From Struthidea cinerea (taxonomy: Eukaryota; Chordata; Aves; Passeriformes; Corcoracidae), in assembly GCA_013397865.1 (NCBI GenBank), contig VZTI01005238.1:62001-126000 (forward strand): a DNA stretch of 64,000 nt. The letters run 5' to 3'. Of the stretch, positions 28,101 to 40,293 are shown one piece after another. The notes under the pieces are model-generated. The model was not told where the DNA came from and made no database searches. It was given only the letters and a program-made list of their open reading frames with translations. The first letter of the stretch is position 1. Each line of letters starts with the position of its first letter. The translations under genes were made by a program, and so were the position numbers.

Positions 28101-31100
28101 ACAATCACACCCTAACTCCTAATGTAACCCTGTTAATACCCTGTCCACCCTGTTTTACCACTGCTTCCATGGTTATGCTGTTGAGAGAAACTGAACAGAC
28201 CAGTAAAATGCACAGATATTTTTAGATGGAACCTGTTTCCAGTTGTTTGTGCTACGCTGAACACGTCTGTGGAGATACATGTTACAGCCATCTTATATCC
28301 CATGGTGTCATAGTATGAAATCTAGTAAATCAAAACACAGGAATATTTAAGTTGCCACATAGGAAGAGCCAAAGAACTAGTCCCCAAGAAATCCCATCTA
28401 ATTCCTTTATTCAAGAGGCAGGAGGTGAGAAGAGGATCTGGAGCAGAGGAGTAAAGAGTGTTAGGAACACAGCAAGCACCGTCACAGTTACAACACAAGG
28501 TCAATGTAGAAAGAATCAAAGCTAGCTAGTGAATAAAGCAGCTGCAGAACAGCTGGATTTACAGTGCTGAGGCATGCCATTTAACATGGAAATGGGAAGA
28601 AGCTGGGCAAATTCACCCCTCCTAAAGCTAGGGAGTCTTTCCTAGACAAGAATCGTTTATTTAGCAACGAAAATGGGCATATATTTGTTGATGAATGTTA
28701 ACATTAACTTTATATTCATATTTACTTTAACCAGTAAACTGACAGAAGTATCTGTAAACAACATAAATTGACTTTAAGACTTCATTTAAAGAAAATCGCA
28801 TGCTAGACTGGAAACTATCAGGACAAATTTGTCAAATAACATAGCCTCCCTGTTTCTTGATGGCAAAAAGAACAGATCATTGCTAATAAACCTGCAGTTG
28901 TCATTGGAAAAGCCCAAATACCGTTATGGTTTAATAGTCCACAATGTGTGAATACTTGATATTTTATTTGTTCACTTTGATTATCTGGCCTTGAAACTTT
29001 CCAATAAATTAAACCGTACCTTTATTTCTCTATAACTACTGTCATTTTATAACAAATCTCTTTCAGTGATAATGTCAGTCTCCTGACAAAAAAAAAAAAA
29101 ACAGCAGAAAAAAGAAGCAGCAGAAACAAAGTCTGCTGGGAAAATATAAGCACGAGAAACGAGAACAAGGCAGTTATGAACACTCTAAAAAGTGTATTAA
29201 AGCAAAAGAGAGATTCCAAATAAATTTAAGTGACATTATCTTCAAAACAAAAGCAAAAAAAGTGAACCCACAGTATGATTAAGTTTACGTAAATCAAAAT
29301 AAAGGGGAAATGAAACTTTTATATTTGTGAAGGATCTCAGTGCAAATCAGTGAAACTAAGATGGAGTTTCATAATTTTTTTTGTGTTTCTTGAGAGTTTC
29401 AAGTAAAATTGGAATTTTTTGTGAGCGGAAAACTTAATTTAGAGGCAGAAATAAAAGTAAAATATCTGATTCATTGACTATGTAAGCCAAAATAGTCATA
29501 AACAGGAAAAAAAATAGAAGAAACGTTCAGGGTAGCAGGGTAGGGGACTTGTTGGCCTTTTCTACATTTCTGGCTAATTTATGTATATTGTGGAGACAGG
29601 TGCCTGTCTTCATCTTCTTTACATTTGGGCTTGCAGGAGATGGTTCAGGTCACATGTTACAAAGCAGAGCAGCACTAATAGACCTATAAAGTCTCTTAAA
29701 TGGAAGAAAACAGAGAAAAATGCTCCTATATTCCTCCATCCAGTCCATCAAAACACTTAGAATAGTAACCTCTGACTTTTAACAAAACACGTTTCTAAAT
29801 TATTATATTTTTTACATTATTTTTCAGTACCAGGCATGATTTTCCTCCCACGGAAAGCAGGAAACTCAGGGCTTTTGTTATATAATTTTGCATCCAAACA
29901 GCATAGTCTTCCTCTGTCATCTTTATGGTTGATGGCAGGTTCAGTAGTCTGTGTGTCAGCATCCATCACCTGTGCAGTCCTGAAAGAAGTACAGAACAAC
30001 CAGACATAGTTGTAAACCCATAGCAGTCAGTAATTGGCAGAAAGGGTGGAAGAAAAATGCCAGAAAGTTTCACAGAGAGAATGCATGCTCAAGAAGATGC
30101 TGGTACTTTGACACACAGCAGATATCTCTGCAAAAGGGAAGGGCTAGGCAGTCATTGGGATGATTCTTTCAGCCTTGGCTCCAGGCTAACAACCAAGCTC
30201 TTTGTATCTACTGAACCCATACCTCCTGCTTTTATATCAGCAAAACCTTATCTTAAAGGGCATTCAGAGCACCAGCTTCAGGGGTCAGCAAATTCAAGTA
30301 TATACATCAATCAGTCTTCTACGCCTTATAATCACTCAGCAATATGTATAGTTCCTGTTCGTCTATCTAGTGATCTGATGACACATGAAATATGAATAAC
30401 TGGTGGCCAGTATAGCACCTTGTCTTATATCAGCCTGTGGTGAGAGAAAGACTTGGACTTCCTCATGATGAGAATGAAAACAACAACTGGAGACTGTAAA
30501 AGCTGCCAAATCTCTACCTCCCTGCTGTCAGGAATCAGCGGATGTTGCCTTTTTAAGTTTCCAGGCCATCTGCTTGCTTGCTTTGCATTTTCTCCCAGGT
30601 GTCAGCATACCAGCTTTTAGAGCTATATTTAAAGTGACATCAAAAATTATTCTTAATTTTCTTTTATTGAGGATTCAGGTCAAGGTTATCATGATCAGTT
30701 TACTATTTTCTAACATATCAGTCTAAAGCATTGCTATGGGGTTAACTAATCAAATTAATCATATTCACCTTTCATTTAAAATGGCACTTCATCAGTGTGA
30801 CTGTCAATGTACGGTCAACAGTAGTTTCATCCACACTGGAGAAGACAATAGTTTAGACTGACTCTTGCTCATTGTCCCGTGTTCCCTGTAAACTGAAAAG
30901 CTACCTATTCTTTATCAGATTTGGAAAGTATGAGATATTTAGACTCGTTGATCACATCTTGTCAATTTGACATTTTACTAATATGACCCAAATTAAACTA
31001 CCAGGTGTCTTTGCATTCGGGCTGCATAACAGATAAAACATAATTCATTATTTATTTTATGCTTTCTTTTCTTTCTTGGTGCTATCAAAGGTTTTTGTCA

Positions 31101-34100
31101 AGCATTGAAGCTTATAAATCTGAAAACCTGGAAAATTGCTTAAGGTTTCATATATAGGAAAGTTATAGAGACTTAAGTTACATCAGTTAAATTATGCTGG
31201 TGACATATGATTTTAAACTATTAGTCCTCTTATGAACATTCTTGTTCTGGGCTAAAGAAGCTGATGTCACTTATGTTTAAGCTGAGCCAAAAAACTACAC
31301 ACCATTTAGTATAAATGTGAATCCACCCAGGAAGTCTTACTGAATCTGATTGGCGTGAAAGGTCTTTTTATCAACATGGGCATGCTTTACTCTCCTTCTG
31401 GAGGCTTTGACACTAACGGATTTTATCAAAATGGTAGTTTACCATTAACACAGCCTTTCTGGTTTGGTGGCAAGATACACTCTGTCAGTCTGTTGAAGTC
31501 ACCTGTCAACTTTCTTTTTTTTTTTTAATCACTACTGTCTCTTCAATAATACAAGTGACAGTTGGCAAATTTATCTACTGAAACATTTTGATGACCATTG
31601 ACATGACTGTGCAGGAGAACAGTCTATAATTAATCAGTCAGTAACAATAAAGATGGTTTTATAGCTACCAGATGGGTATTTAATGTATATGTTTAAATGT
31701 GTCCAGAATCTTTTGTAACAAATTGAACTTTGAATTCATGTTGTCCTTTAATATCATCAAGCATTTTGCAAAATTACAGTAAAATACAAAGGACAGTAAT
31801 AGTCATTGGAGATAAAATAAGAGTGATTACAATGCAATTTACAATGTGTTTGAAACATGCATCTCAAGTTTTGGCAATGGCATGGCACCTATATTGAAAA
31901 AAAATAGAAACACATCTCATAAAAATTGCCATTTCTGTGCCATTACCAAAGCAAAAGTCATACAGATTGCAGTTCTGCAATAGTGTTTTATTCATCTAAA
32001 TATTCAGAATATTAACTGTTAATCTAACACAGCCAAATCTGCTATATATTAAGCCTAAGAAATCATATTTCCATTGTGACAAATAATGCTGATTTTACAT
32101 TTTACTCTGCAAAGAAGGGAAGTTAATTTTACTTTTCTGCTTTTGCAGCATGTACAACTAGGAAATTAAAAGATGTAGCCCTTGCTCCAGGATTATACTG
32201 AGGTTTAAGCTTCCAAAAGATTCTTTGAACTCATCTAATTTTTCTTCATTTTAAACCATTCTGTCAGTGCTTTAGTATGATGAGTATTGTTTTGTGGAAA
32301 GTCTGCAAAAATAATCACATAGAGAATTATCTTTCCAGTAGCTTATTAAATGCCCAAAAAGAACACTATTCTGATTTTCATTATCAAGCTATTTGCTTTC
32401 AAAACTGAGCATTCATTAGCATGTAAAGATGAAAATGATTTTTTTTATACAGCTTGAAGAATATATATACATATTTTTTTTTTAAATGAGCATGAAAACA
32501 CCAGAAATGGCACACAAACTTGCTGCTCATAATATAACCTAAATTATTTTCCCCACATGAATGCCTGTGTTGGAAGATGAGCTAAAAAAAATGTGTTGAT
32601 ATCTGTTTGCCGTAAACAGATGTGGAGGATCTGCCCCTGGTCTTACTAGTGCCAGTTCTACAATGGATGATATAAATTATGAGCCCAGTCTTTGAATATC
32701 AAGTGACATAATAATACATCCACTATTTTTAGAAAGATACTGAACATTATGTAGACAGATGGGTAACAGAGATCATCTGAGGGAGAAATTTATTTTCCTG
32801 ATATGCTGGTCTGTCTAGGTACTGGTTTGCTTTAATGAAATACAAATACAACATGGAAGGTCAGTGGTTTGGCGTATGGGTTTCTGTCTTAATTTTTTTC
32901 TCATAATAAATCTCCATAAAGGTTACAGCTCACTTAATACCAGGTGCAGGCCAGAAAATCTTCCAAAATAAATTAATAACAATCATCCCATTTTTCCTAT
33001 GCTTTACTAAACTGTAATCAACTTAAATCATAACATATTAAGCAAGTTGTAATGATAAAACAAGGTATCAAAATCAGAAAATTCCTCATCTTAGCGTGAA
33101 AGAAGGACAACATACCTCCCAGTGAGGACAAAATATAATATCCCTCTGAATATTAGCAAAAAATGAATAAAAATAAAACAGATATCATAGCACCAGCACA
33201 TACGTGTGTGTGTGTATGTATACCTATGTACATATTGGTTTAGATACACATACATTATAATTTACTGTAGGGAAATATTACTGCATGGTGTTTGTTTGAT
33301 TGTATATTAATGATTGCTTGGTATAATGAAAGACACAGACTGTATATACTTCAGTAACTATGTTACTTATGGAAAACATATGGGATCAGTGGTACTTGAT
33401 TGATGGAATAATTGCAGGTTCAAATGCTCTTTTTTTTTCTGTTTTTCTTCCCTTTGAAAACAAAAAAATGTGTGTTAGTTATATTTCTCTTCCATTTATT
33501 CTGCATTTGTGTGAATACATTTCTACAGAATAACCATTCTATGTCTGGAGTATCATTTCCTTTATATGATAGAGCTTAGAAAAGTAGGGTAAAGTTAATG
33601 CACTAGAAACATGTCAGATGATTACATTATATACAGGCCTTAATAATATTCAAATGTATTTAAACTTCTTTCGTTTCCAAGAGAAAATATGGAGATATCA
33701 AGCCAAAAGAAAAATCTCACATAATATGCATTTAAATTTTCCTGTACTGTATGAATTGATACAGTAAGCTTGAAGTGAGAAAAAAGACAGTCCAATATTG
33801 GACAGAAGTCGAGATGTTAAATTAGTGTATGTAAGTTAAGCATATTTTTTTAATCCAAATGGAAAGAAAGACTCCAATCTTCACTTCTTGTTGGCATTAT
33901 CTGGAACATATGTGAACCAGTTTTCAGCATACACGTCATGATGACATATGTAATATTTTTAGTACCATTTTTAAAAGGATATGGAGAGTTGCTGTCATGA
34001 AATCACCAAAAAGAAATTAGAAATAGAGTCAAGGAATGGAATGCACAGTCATGAATTTCCTGGAAGAACGGCAGCTGAGAGACATTCCTTCCTTTTCCCT

Positions 34101-35291
34101 GACTAGGATGTATGCCTATACCACTGACATAAACCTTTGGCTCCTTCATGAAATAAAATTGTATGAACTTCCCAATCAATAGACTTAAGAGGACATACTG
34201 AGTGCTTCTCCTTAACAATAGACTTAGGAATCCAAATAACTCTATGTTTTTTTTTACTGAAACACTTAAATTGTCCATCTTGGCAAAGCAGGTTTTTGGG
34301 AGGAAGAAAATATTAATACAACTGAACTGCTCTATTTTTTATATCTTCTTTAATTGATGTGAAATATTTAAAATTGAAACATGAAAAATTTCACATATAT
34401 AAAAAGTCCTACATGATATAATGTCTGATATTTTATCTGATATCCAATGATACCTGATAATATATCAAATAGTTCTGTCTTGATTCTTCTTAGGAAGTTT
34501 TGATTCCTAATGCTGATGAACTGTTTTAGGCTGTGTTTTCTATTTGTTCACTTAGTCTTCAATGTTTAATTTACAGTAGTGTACCACTATGTTTTGTGTG
34601 CCTCACAGAACTTTTCAAACACCTGTGTGCAACAATTTTGTTCATCTGATTTTAGGAACCGTAAGGACAAACTGATCAAAGAAAGAAAAGCTTGCCTCCC
34701 TTAAATGTAGTCTGCCTGTAACACTGATTAAAAAAAGCACTCATTAAATTCTCTGAAAAGTAAATGAGACTGATTCAAAGTTCTGTGTAAATCAGGGCCT
34801 CAGCCTCATAATTCTAAGCATTTTTGATTTCTTTATGAGAAAGCAGTGCTGGTGGAAACACACATTAATAAGGCTTTTTGCTTTTTGATTTCTCCAGAAC
34901 ACGCTTGCCTACCCAGCAGCAGGGTAGCTGCATGGGCATGAGTTCACCTACATGTTCTGGTATCAAATTCAATTATCTAATTACATTAAATAGTTTGTGT
35001 TGTACAATATAAAAATTATTCTTCAGTTTTGCAATGTTCTTAATTACTTTAAAAACCATGATATTGCAGAAGAACTGCACTGACCCTTCTCTGCTATCAG
35101 AGACTATATAAACAAGTACTAGAGGATGCCCCACAGAGACTATATTTCAATGAATTAGGAGAATAACACCTTTTAAATTCACGATCTATTTCTTTTTGCT
35201 ACATATTTTAAATGCTCGCTGTCATCTAGTGGATTTAGTTTTGTCTTTAAGAAAACAATGGCTTTAGCTGCAATCAATCACACTTTATACA

Positions 35292-35328
35292 CATTATAGT
35301 GTGTAGTATATATATATACACTATAGTG
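35292..35328. repeat. AT-rich inverted repeat
   Basis: The arm cattatagtgt (35292-35302) pairs with acactatagtg (35318-35328) with one mismatch around a loop that holds an alternating TA run. It is a possible hairpin or cruciform. Such structures are common in AT-rich DNA. Confidence 0.6.
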
Positions 35329-35990
35329 CTTTGTGATGAAACTGATACATCAACTAGTGTTGAAGTAACTGTTGACCTGAATATGCACCTGATAAGAAGT
35401 AGTCATCTGTACAGTGGATGTCATCAAGACCTCTAAATATTTTGCAGAAGCTTAACAACTTATACATAATTTACCAAATGGTATTTAAAAACTACAGAAT
35501 GGCCATTCTCCAGAAAGGAAATCCATACATTCATTGTAACAGAAAGAAAACATTGTTCATTTTGATAACTCTGTAGCTCACTCAGATTAAAAATCAGTTT
35601 CTTTCCAGTCTCCACAGTGGACAGACATAGCAAGCATGTACAAACTTCCAAATATGCTCCGGGGGATTTAGACAGTGTGAAGTTTCTTGAATCATTTGGC
35701 CTAGGAGAAATAACCATGCAAGGAAGAAAATAATAAGCTGACCGCAAAATCCATTGAGTCAAAAATCCTTGTTGCTATTTGAACAACAAGCAGTCACACT
35801 GTTTATATTCTAATCCCCATGAGCGTTACTCGATGCAGGAGTTCCCATCAAGGGAATATAGGGGGGGTTTTGTGTTGTTTTTGTTTGTTTGCTCGAATGT
35901 CTTTTTTATTTCTTAACTAATTCTCTGTCCATGAATATTTGTGCAACACTGTCTCATCTTGATGTTTGCAGCTACTTCTCATTACTAGAC

Positions 35991-35996
35991 ATTCCT
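35991..35996. repeat. Left target-site duplication
   Basis: The hexamer attcct sits immediately before the LTR and is repeated exactly after its other end at 36671-36676. Six-base duplications are typical of alpha- and beta-retrovirus-like (class II, ERVK-type) integration. Confidence 0.8.
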
Positions 35997-36274
35997 TGAC
36001 CCTGCGGTCGGGACTGTCCGTCTCGGGGGCTCCGTCCGACCCCCACGAGTGTCGGCCCGCGATCTCTCCTGCGGGCTCCGGACACGTGCGGAGCGCTGGG
36101 AGGCGAACCGCCGCCGCCGCCGCGGGGGAAGCCGCTGCCGGGGGAAGCAGCCCGGACGACGGGCGCTCGCTGTCCCCGAAGGTGGCAGAACGGGAGGCTG
36201 CGTCCTTCCCTGGTGTGGCCCACGAGAGCGAAGGAATAACGAGGAGGAGGACTCCCTTGGTGCAACAAGGACAG

Positions 36275-36282
36275 GCTTTATC
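36275..36282 (-). promoter_or_regulatory. LTR polyadenylation-like signal
   Basis: Minus-strand GATAAAGC stands where the AATAAA-type signal of the LTR should be, about 50-60 bp downstream of the TATA-like box. It marks the end of a short R region. It is a variant hexamer, so its strength is uncertain. Confidence 0.5.
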
Positions 36283-36333
36283 AGCACGCGAGGTCCGGGA
36301 AGGGAAATCCCCCCAAACCGCTCCGTGCAGAGA

Positions 36334-36341
36334 GTTTTAAG
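36334..36341 (-). promoter_or_regulatory. LTR TATA-like box
   Basis: Minus-strand CTTAAAAC precedes the GC-rich R/U5 part at the right distance for a retroviral core promoter. Transcription would start near plus position 36310 and run leftward. Activity today is unknown. Confidence 0.45.
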
Positions 36342-36670
36342 GGGAAGCAAACGGGCAGGAGTTTACAATGGGAACTAAGGGGAAAGGACCAGAGCGGAGG
36401 GACCAGGGCACAGAGAACCAATGGGAGTTGAACTGGGGAGGAGGCATTGAACAAGGACTAATAGGGGACCGAGTAACGGGGAATGTTCTGAAAATTTGGG
36501 AAGGTACAAAATCTCAGGGGGAGGAATTTTAAACTTGGGAGCTGCCCATGGACCCACCTTCTGATTCGGATTCGTCTGCCCATTCGAGGGCGTAGATTGG
36601 GGTGACCGGAGGTGGTCTGTGCAGGGACCAAAAGGATGCCCAGTATGATGATTTAAGGGGCACCCCAAAA

Positions 36671-36676
36671 ATTCCT
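36671..36676. repeat. Right target-site duplication
   Basis: This is an exact copy of the attcct hexamer found at the opposite end of the LTR. Joining the flanks across one copy gives continuous unique AT-rich DNA. Confidence 0.8.
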
Positions 36677-36679
36677 TTT

Positions 36680-37100
36680 CTGGAAGAACTTTGTCAGTCA
36701 TATACCTTCATTGTTGATGTTGATGTTGAGGAGCAGGTAGATACCTGGGGTATCTACAAATATCCATCAGCCAAGATAGCCAAAGAATCACAAACTCTCC
36801 TCTTAATTTGTTGATGATGGTAGGAAGATACTTTCTACAAAAGGGAGACATTTCTTCGAGCACTTTAGACCATACTTACTCTCTGGGGGTACTCCTGACT
36901 TTCCAGGTACTGCGGCTCTGATCCAGGGTTTCAAGGAATGAGCTGGGGAGGTGCAAGCCCTCCCTTATGGCCAGCCACATGGAGCTTTAGGATGTAACCA
37001 CAGGCACTCATTCTCCTCCTGCAATACTCAGATTGATTTTGTGAATAAAAATCTGCATCTTGCTAAAAATTCTGCGTCTCAAGCCCTGTATTTTATTTCA
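36680..37100 (+). repeat. Unrecognised LTR- or UTR-like segment
   Basis: Between the solo LTR and the next CR1 lies sequence richer in G and C than the background. It ends in an AATAAAAAT-type polyadenylation motif near 37043 followed about 50 bp later by a tttca end. This order recalls the R-U5 end of an old plus-strand LTR, or the 3' end of a retroposed transcript. A 70-codon frame at 36602-36814 crosses the border with the solo LTR, so it is not a single ancestral gene. I find no clear target duplication. Confidence 0.25.
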
Positions 37101-37289
37101 CCGTGTTAATGGGTTAGCACTGTATTATCATGATATATAATCATTGAGCTATTTAATTTGCCAAGACTACCTCTGAAATTATTATTATATGTTCAGTTGT
37201 GCAAAGCTACATTTTAGTGAGGGAATGAACATGGTGGAAAGCTAATGAAGGAGCCTGATAGAGACCATAAACTTTCTTTTTAGTATGAT

Positions 37290-38056
37290 GAGTTGGCAAT
37301 AATGGCATGCAATTTAACAAGAGCAAATGCCAGATTCTGCACCCAGGACAGAATAACATTGGACACAAATTGGAACAGCAGTGATTGGAGAGTAGCCCTG
37401 AAAGAAAGGATATGGGGAGGCTGCTTGGTAGCAGGCTCGACAGGAGTCAGTAGTGAGCCCTGGTAGGCCAGAGGGCAAAATGCATCCTGGAGTGCATCAA
37501 ACACTGCATGACCAGCTAGGCAAAAGAGATTATTATCACACTGTACTCACTGTTGATGCAGCCTTACCTCAAGCAGTGAGTCAGGGACCCACAGTCTAAG
37601 AAGGATGTGATGGTGCTTTATTGTGTCCAGAGGAGGTGGTAAACAAAGCTGGTGAAGCCGTTGGAAAAAATGTCCCGTGACGAGCAGATAAGAATTTTGA
37701 GCTTGTCTAGTTTACAGAAAAGGAGGCTGAGGAGTGACCTTGTTTCTCTCTACAGTTTTCTGAGAAGGGGACATCACTTCTCCCAGGTATCCAGGGATAG
37801 GACTCGTGTGAGTAGTTCAAAGCTTCACCAGGGGGAGGTTTAGACTTCTTATTAGGAAGCATTTCTTTGCCAAGAGGGTGGTCAAAGACTGGAACAGGCT
37901 TCTTAGAGAGGTGATCAATGTTCCAGGCCTGTGGGTGTTTAAGAGGCATTTGGACAATGTTCTTAACAATATGCTTTAACTTTTGATGAGCCCTGAAGTG
38001 TTCAGGCAGTTGGACTAGAAAATTGTTGTTGGTCCCTTCCAACTGAAAATATTATG
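37290..38056 (+). mobile_element. CR1 LINE, old 3' ORF2 plus 3' UTR
   Basis: About 760 bp of CR1 in plus orientation, with a diffuse left edge. Recognisable blocks in order are: aatttaacaagagcaaatgc (CR1 ...ttcaacaaggccaagtgc), an aggctcgacaggagtcag block, atcctggagtgcatcaa, tgtccagaggagg, the 3' ORF2 block around gaggctgaggagtgacctt, then gaagcatttctttgccaag and agggtggt, and the end tggtcccttccaactga. The reading frame is broken by many indels and stops. The tail is degenerate (atattatg in place of ATTCTATG repeats). Divergence is clearly higher than in the copy at 13.2 kb, so it is an older insertion. It encodes nothing functional. Confidence 0.92.
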
Positions 38057-40166
38057 TTTATTTATTTTGATTCAATTAAATTTCATTTGGGTTTGATCCC
38101 CACTGGATTAGTTATGCATTTACGAATGTAGCCAAGGTAAGGATCAGGTCCCATTTCCTCTTGAGTGGGTTTTATTACAGGAATATTTTTAGCTGGAAGA
38201 TTTTTTAAAAAAAGAAGAGATACAATTCAGATGAAATATTGAAAGACTATTATGTAGGGAAAACTAGGTGTAACCAAACTATATGAAAAAGGCTATTTTT
38301 TTCTCAGGAGATACATTGAATATAACAGAAAACTGAAGGCATTGTCTATGGAGCTGACAATCATATGGATATCTGAAGAGAGGCTGTGGAAAATGGAATG
38401 GGAAAAGTAAATAAGTTAGAGTATTTCAATGGAAAACAGACAGATTTCAGCCTTTAAATGATTTCTAAAAAGCTTGTATAAAAGGCAGCAAAACAAGAAA
38501 TATCTGCTCCTGTATTCCAAGGAAGATATTTGACTTTTAAATGAAACATTGCAACAGAATCTGAAAATCTATTTACATGTATTTGTGGATTTCAAAAGAC
38601 AAAGCATATTGTCATTATAAGCCTTGCTACAAAGAGCTTTGGAAGCAATTCAAGAAAAAAAGAAAAGGAAGAAGTCCAAACAAAATGTAAATCCAGGAAT
38701 AGGGCATGTAATTCTTTTGGTTAAAAAATTAGAAGTCTTTAGTGGCAAACCATTAATATTATGAAAATATGTTTGGTTAGAAGAAAGTTTTTACTCTAGA
38801 TTAAAATCTTGTCAGGGCTTTCAGTATTGTTATTTGCCTAGATGCCTAGATCCAGCTTGTCAAGTTTCATTTGTTTGCAAGGAGAAACTAAATTTGTCAT
38901 CCGTCTGAAACAACTCACCAGCAAGAAGCAGCTGAATTTGATGGAAGGATAGAGAGCAGAAAATCTGAAACACAAAGAAAAAGAATTCCCCATCTTTTAG
39001 CAAGACTGCTTCCTCTTCAACAGACCTGACCCGTCAAAAGGTTTTTATAGCATAATCTTTGGCTTTAGACAGAACATGAAGCTCATAAAAACTTCCCATA
39101 TAAGTAAATAGAAAACTGGAAAAATACAGTTTGATTATGTTTTTTCCTGAAAAGAAAATCATGTGAAATGAATAAATGTATCTTTCTGGGATTTCGGTTT
39201 TGTTGCTTTTTGATTTTAGGTGTATTTTTTGTTCTCTTTCAGGACAAAAAGAAAAACAAAGACAAACAAACAAACGAAACCCCCAGCAAAACCACTAGGG
39301 ACCATGTCCTAAACATTCTATTTTCTAAGGAAAAGTTAGTATTTTTCACGCACTTCTTTTTTTTTGTTAAAATCAATGGTGGTTACAAAAGTATACCAGA
39401 GAAAAGATAGCACTTACTGATACTTACAACTAAAACGAGACACTTAGAATGAAAAGGATTCTCACTGCTACAACAACTTTGTAATCATAGTCTCCTCGCC
39501 TCAGACCAAACCCTGTTTCTTCACCTTAGAGTAAAACAGTCTTCTCCACAGCTCTTGTGTTTCTTTTTATGTTCAAAAGCTGTATTAACTTACACTATAT
39601 CTTAGTGCACCATACTGTTTCTGCCATTCATCATGTGTTGCATAGATTTGTCTCTGTTTCCCAAGGCTTTTAGAAGAATTGTAGTGTATTCAGTTTCTCC
39701 TCATAGCAGAACCATTTTATGTTTTGAATCATCTGTGTTTTCTTATAGATTTTCATTTCCCTCTGCAACATCCATTTTGAAGATAAAACCCCAGTGAATT
39801 TTCATTGTGATATGGACCTGAGTTTTCAGATGCGTCATTTGCTCAGCTGAGCATCCCTGACACACACAGAGTTGACTACACCTCTGCCGTAGTATCTCCA
39901 TCTGATACAGAAAATAAAAACTAATCCAGAAATAGTGAAGTGCTTCATGATAAAAAATAGGCATATGAGTAATTCAAAATATTCTAACATCAGCAAGTTT
40001 TCTATGCGACATACTTTACAAAAGTGTTTAATAATGCAACAGAAGGCATGCACTGGGTATTTGCATCATGCTTATATTGATCAAAAGGGTTTATTTCCAA
40101 AAGCAAGTAATATAGACTGTAAAAATTCCTGGGATGCTACATACATGGTTAGGATTTAATAAAATG
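38057..40166. other. Gene-free DNA
   Basis: AT-rich sequence in which I see no gene and no clear repeat. An A-rich tract with aaacaaacaaac lies near 39255-39275. Confidence 0.7.
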
Positions 40167-40167
40167 A

Positions 40168-40293
40168 CTTGAGCACTGTGCTAATAATGCCAAGGTTGTG
40201 GGTTTGATCCCCATTTGGGGCCATTCACTTAAGAGATGGACTTGATGATCCTTGTTGGGTCCCTCCAACTCGGCATATTCTGTGATTCTGTGA
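40168..40293 (+). mobile_element. tRNA-Ile/CR1 SINE (TguSINE1-like), 5'-truncated
   Basis: The left part, up to about 40223, resembles the 3' two thirds of a tRNA-Ile gene. The anticodon loop is ctaataa with anticodon AAT at 40183-40185, followed by gccaagg and the B-box ggtttgatccc. The 5' quarter with the A box is missing. The right part is a CR1-like tail: ttcacttaagagatggac, gatccttgttgggtccctcc, then attctgtgattctgtg. A tRNA-Ile head with a CR1 tail is the structure of the songbird SINE TguSINE1, which is mobilised by CR1 enzymes. Loss of the A box removes the internal RNA polymerase III promoter. Confidence 0.88.

Larger units (their letters stand above)
13423..35990. other. Gene-free AT-rich DNA
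   Basis: I recognise no gene in this 22.5-kb stretch. It contains A/T homopolymers (14 A at 18173-18186, 15 A at 23664-23678), a G/T-rich simple tract at 25119-25188, a palindrome at 17029-17050, a protein-like minus-strand frame at 19578-20114 and an AT-rich inverted repeat at 35292-35328, all described separately. A short frame at 15175-15360 follows a pyrimidine tract ending in AG at 15180-15181, but it ends in a stop codon and resembles nothing known. One base, 14310, is given as n. Confidence 0.65.
35997..36670 (-). mobile_element. Solo LTR, class II (ERVK-type) endogenous retrovirus
   Basis: A 674-bp long terminal repeat lies on the minus strand. Its 3' end is the tg at 35997. Its 5' end is at 36670, where minus-strand TTTTGGGGTGCCCC most simply reads as the usual TGTTGGGG start with one base change. 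The exact hexamer attcct flanks both ends. On the minus strand the order fits an LTR: U3, a TATA-like CTTAAAAC (plus 36334-36341), a polyadenylation-like GATAAAGC (plus 36275-36282), then a U5 of about 270 bp that is extremely rich in G+C and CpG, including a GCC run near 36110. No internal retroviral genes adjoin it, so it is a solo LTR left by recombination between two LTRs. Open frames inside it are by-products of the high GC content. Confidence 0.85.

Noticed and set aside
35966..36378. Cluster of overlapping frames of about 100-124 codons on both strands, resembling a GC-rich first exon or CpG-island promoter
   Set aside because: The segment is the U5 part of a solo LTR with exact 6-bp target duplication; GC richness explains the frames.
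37652..37843. 63-codon frame as a gene
   Set aside because: It is the tail end of CR1 ORF2 in the old copy at 37.3-38.1 kb.
40168..40223. tRNA-Ile gene
   Set aside because: The 5' part and A box are missing and the sequence continues into a CR1-like tail, so it is a SINE head, not a tRNA gene.
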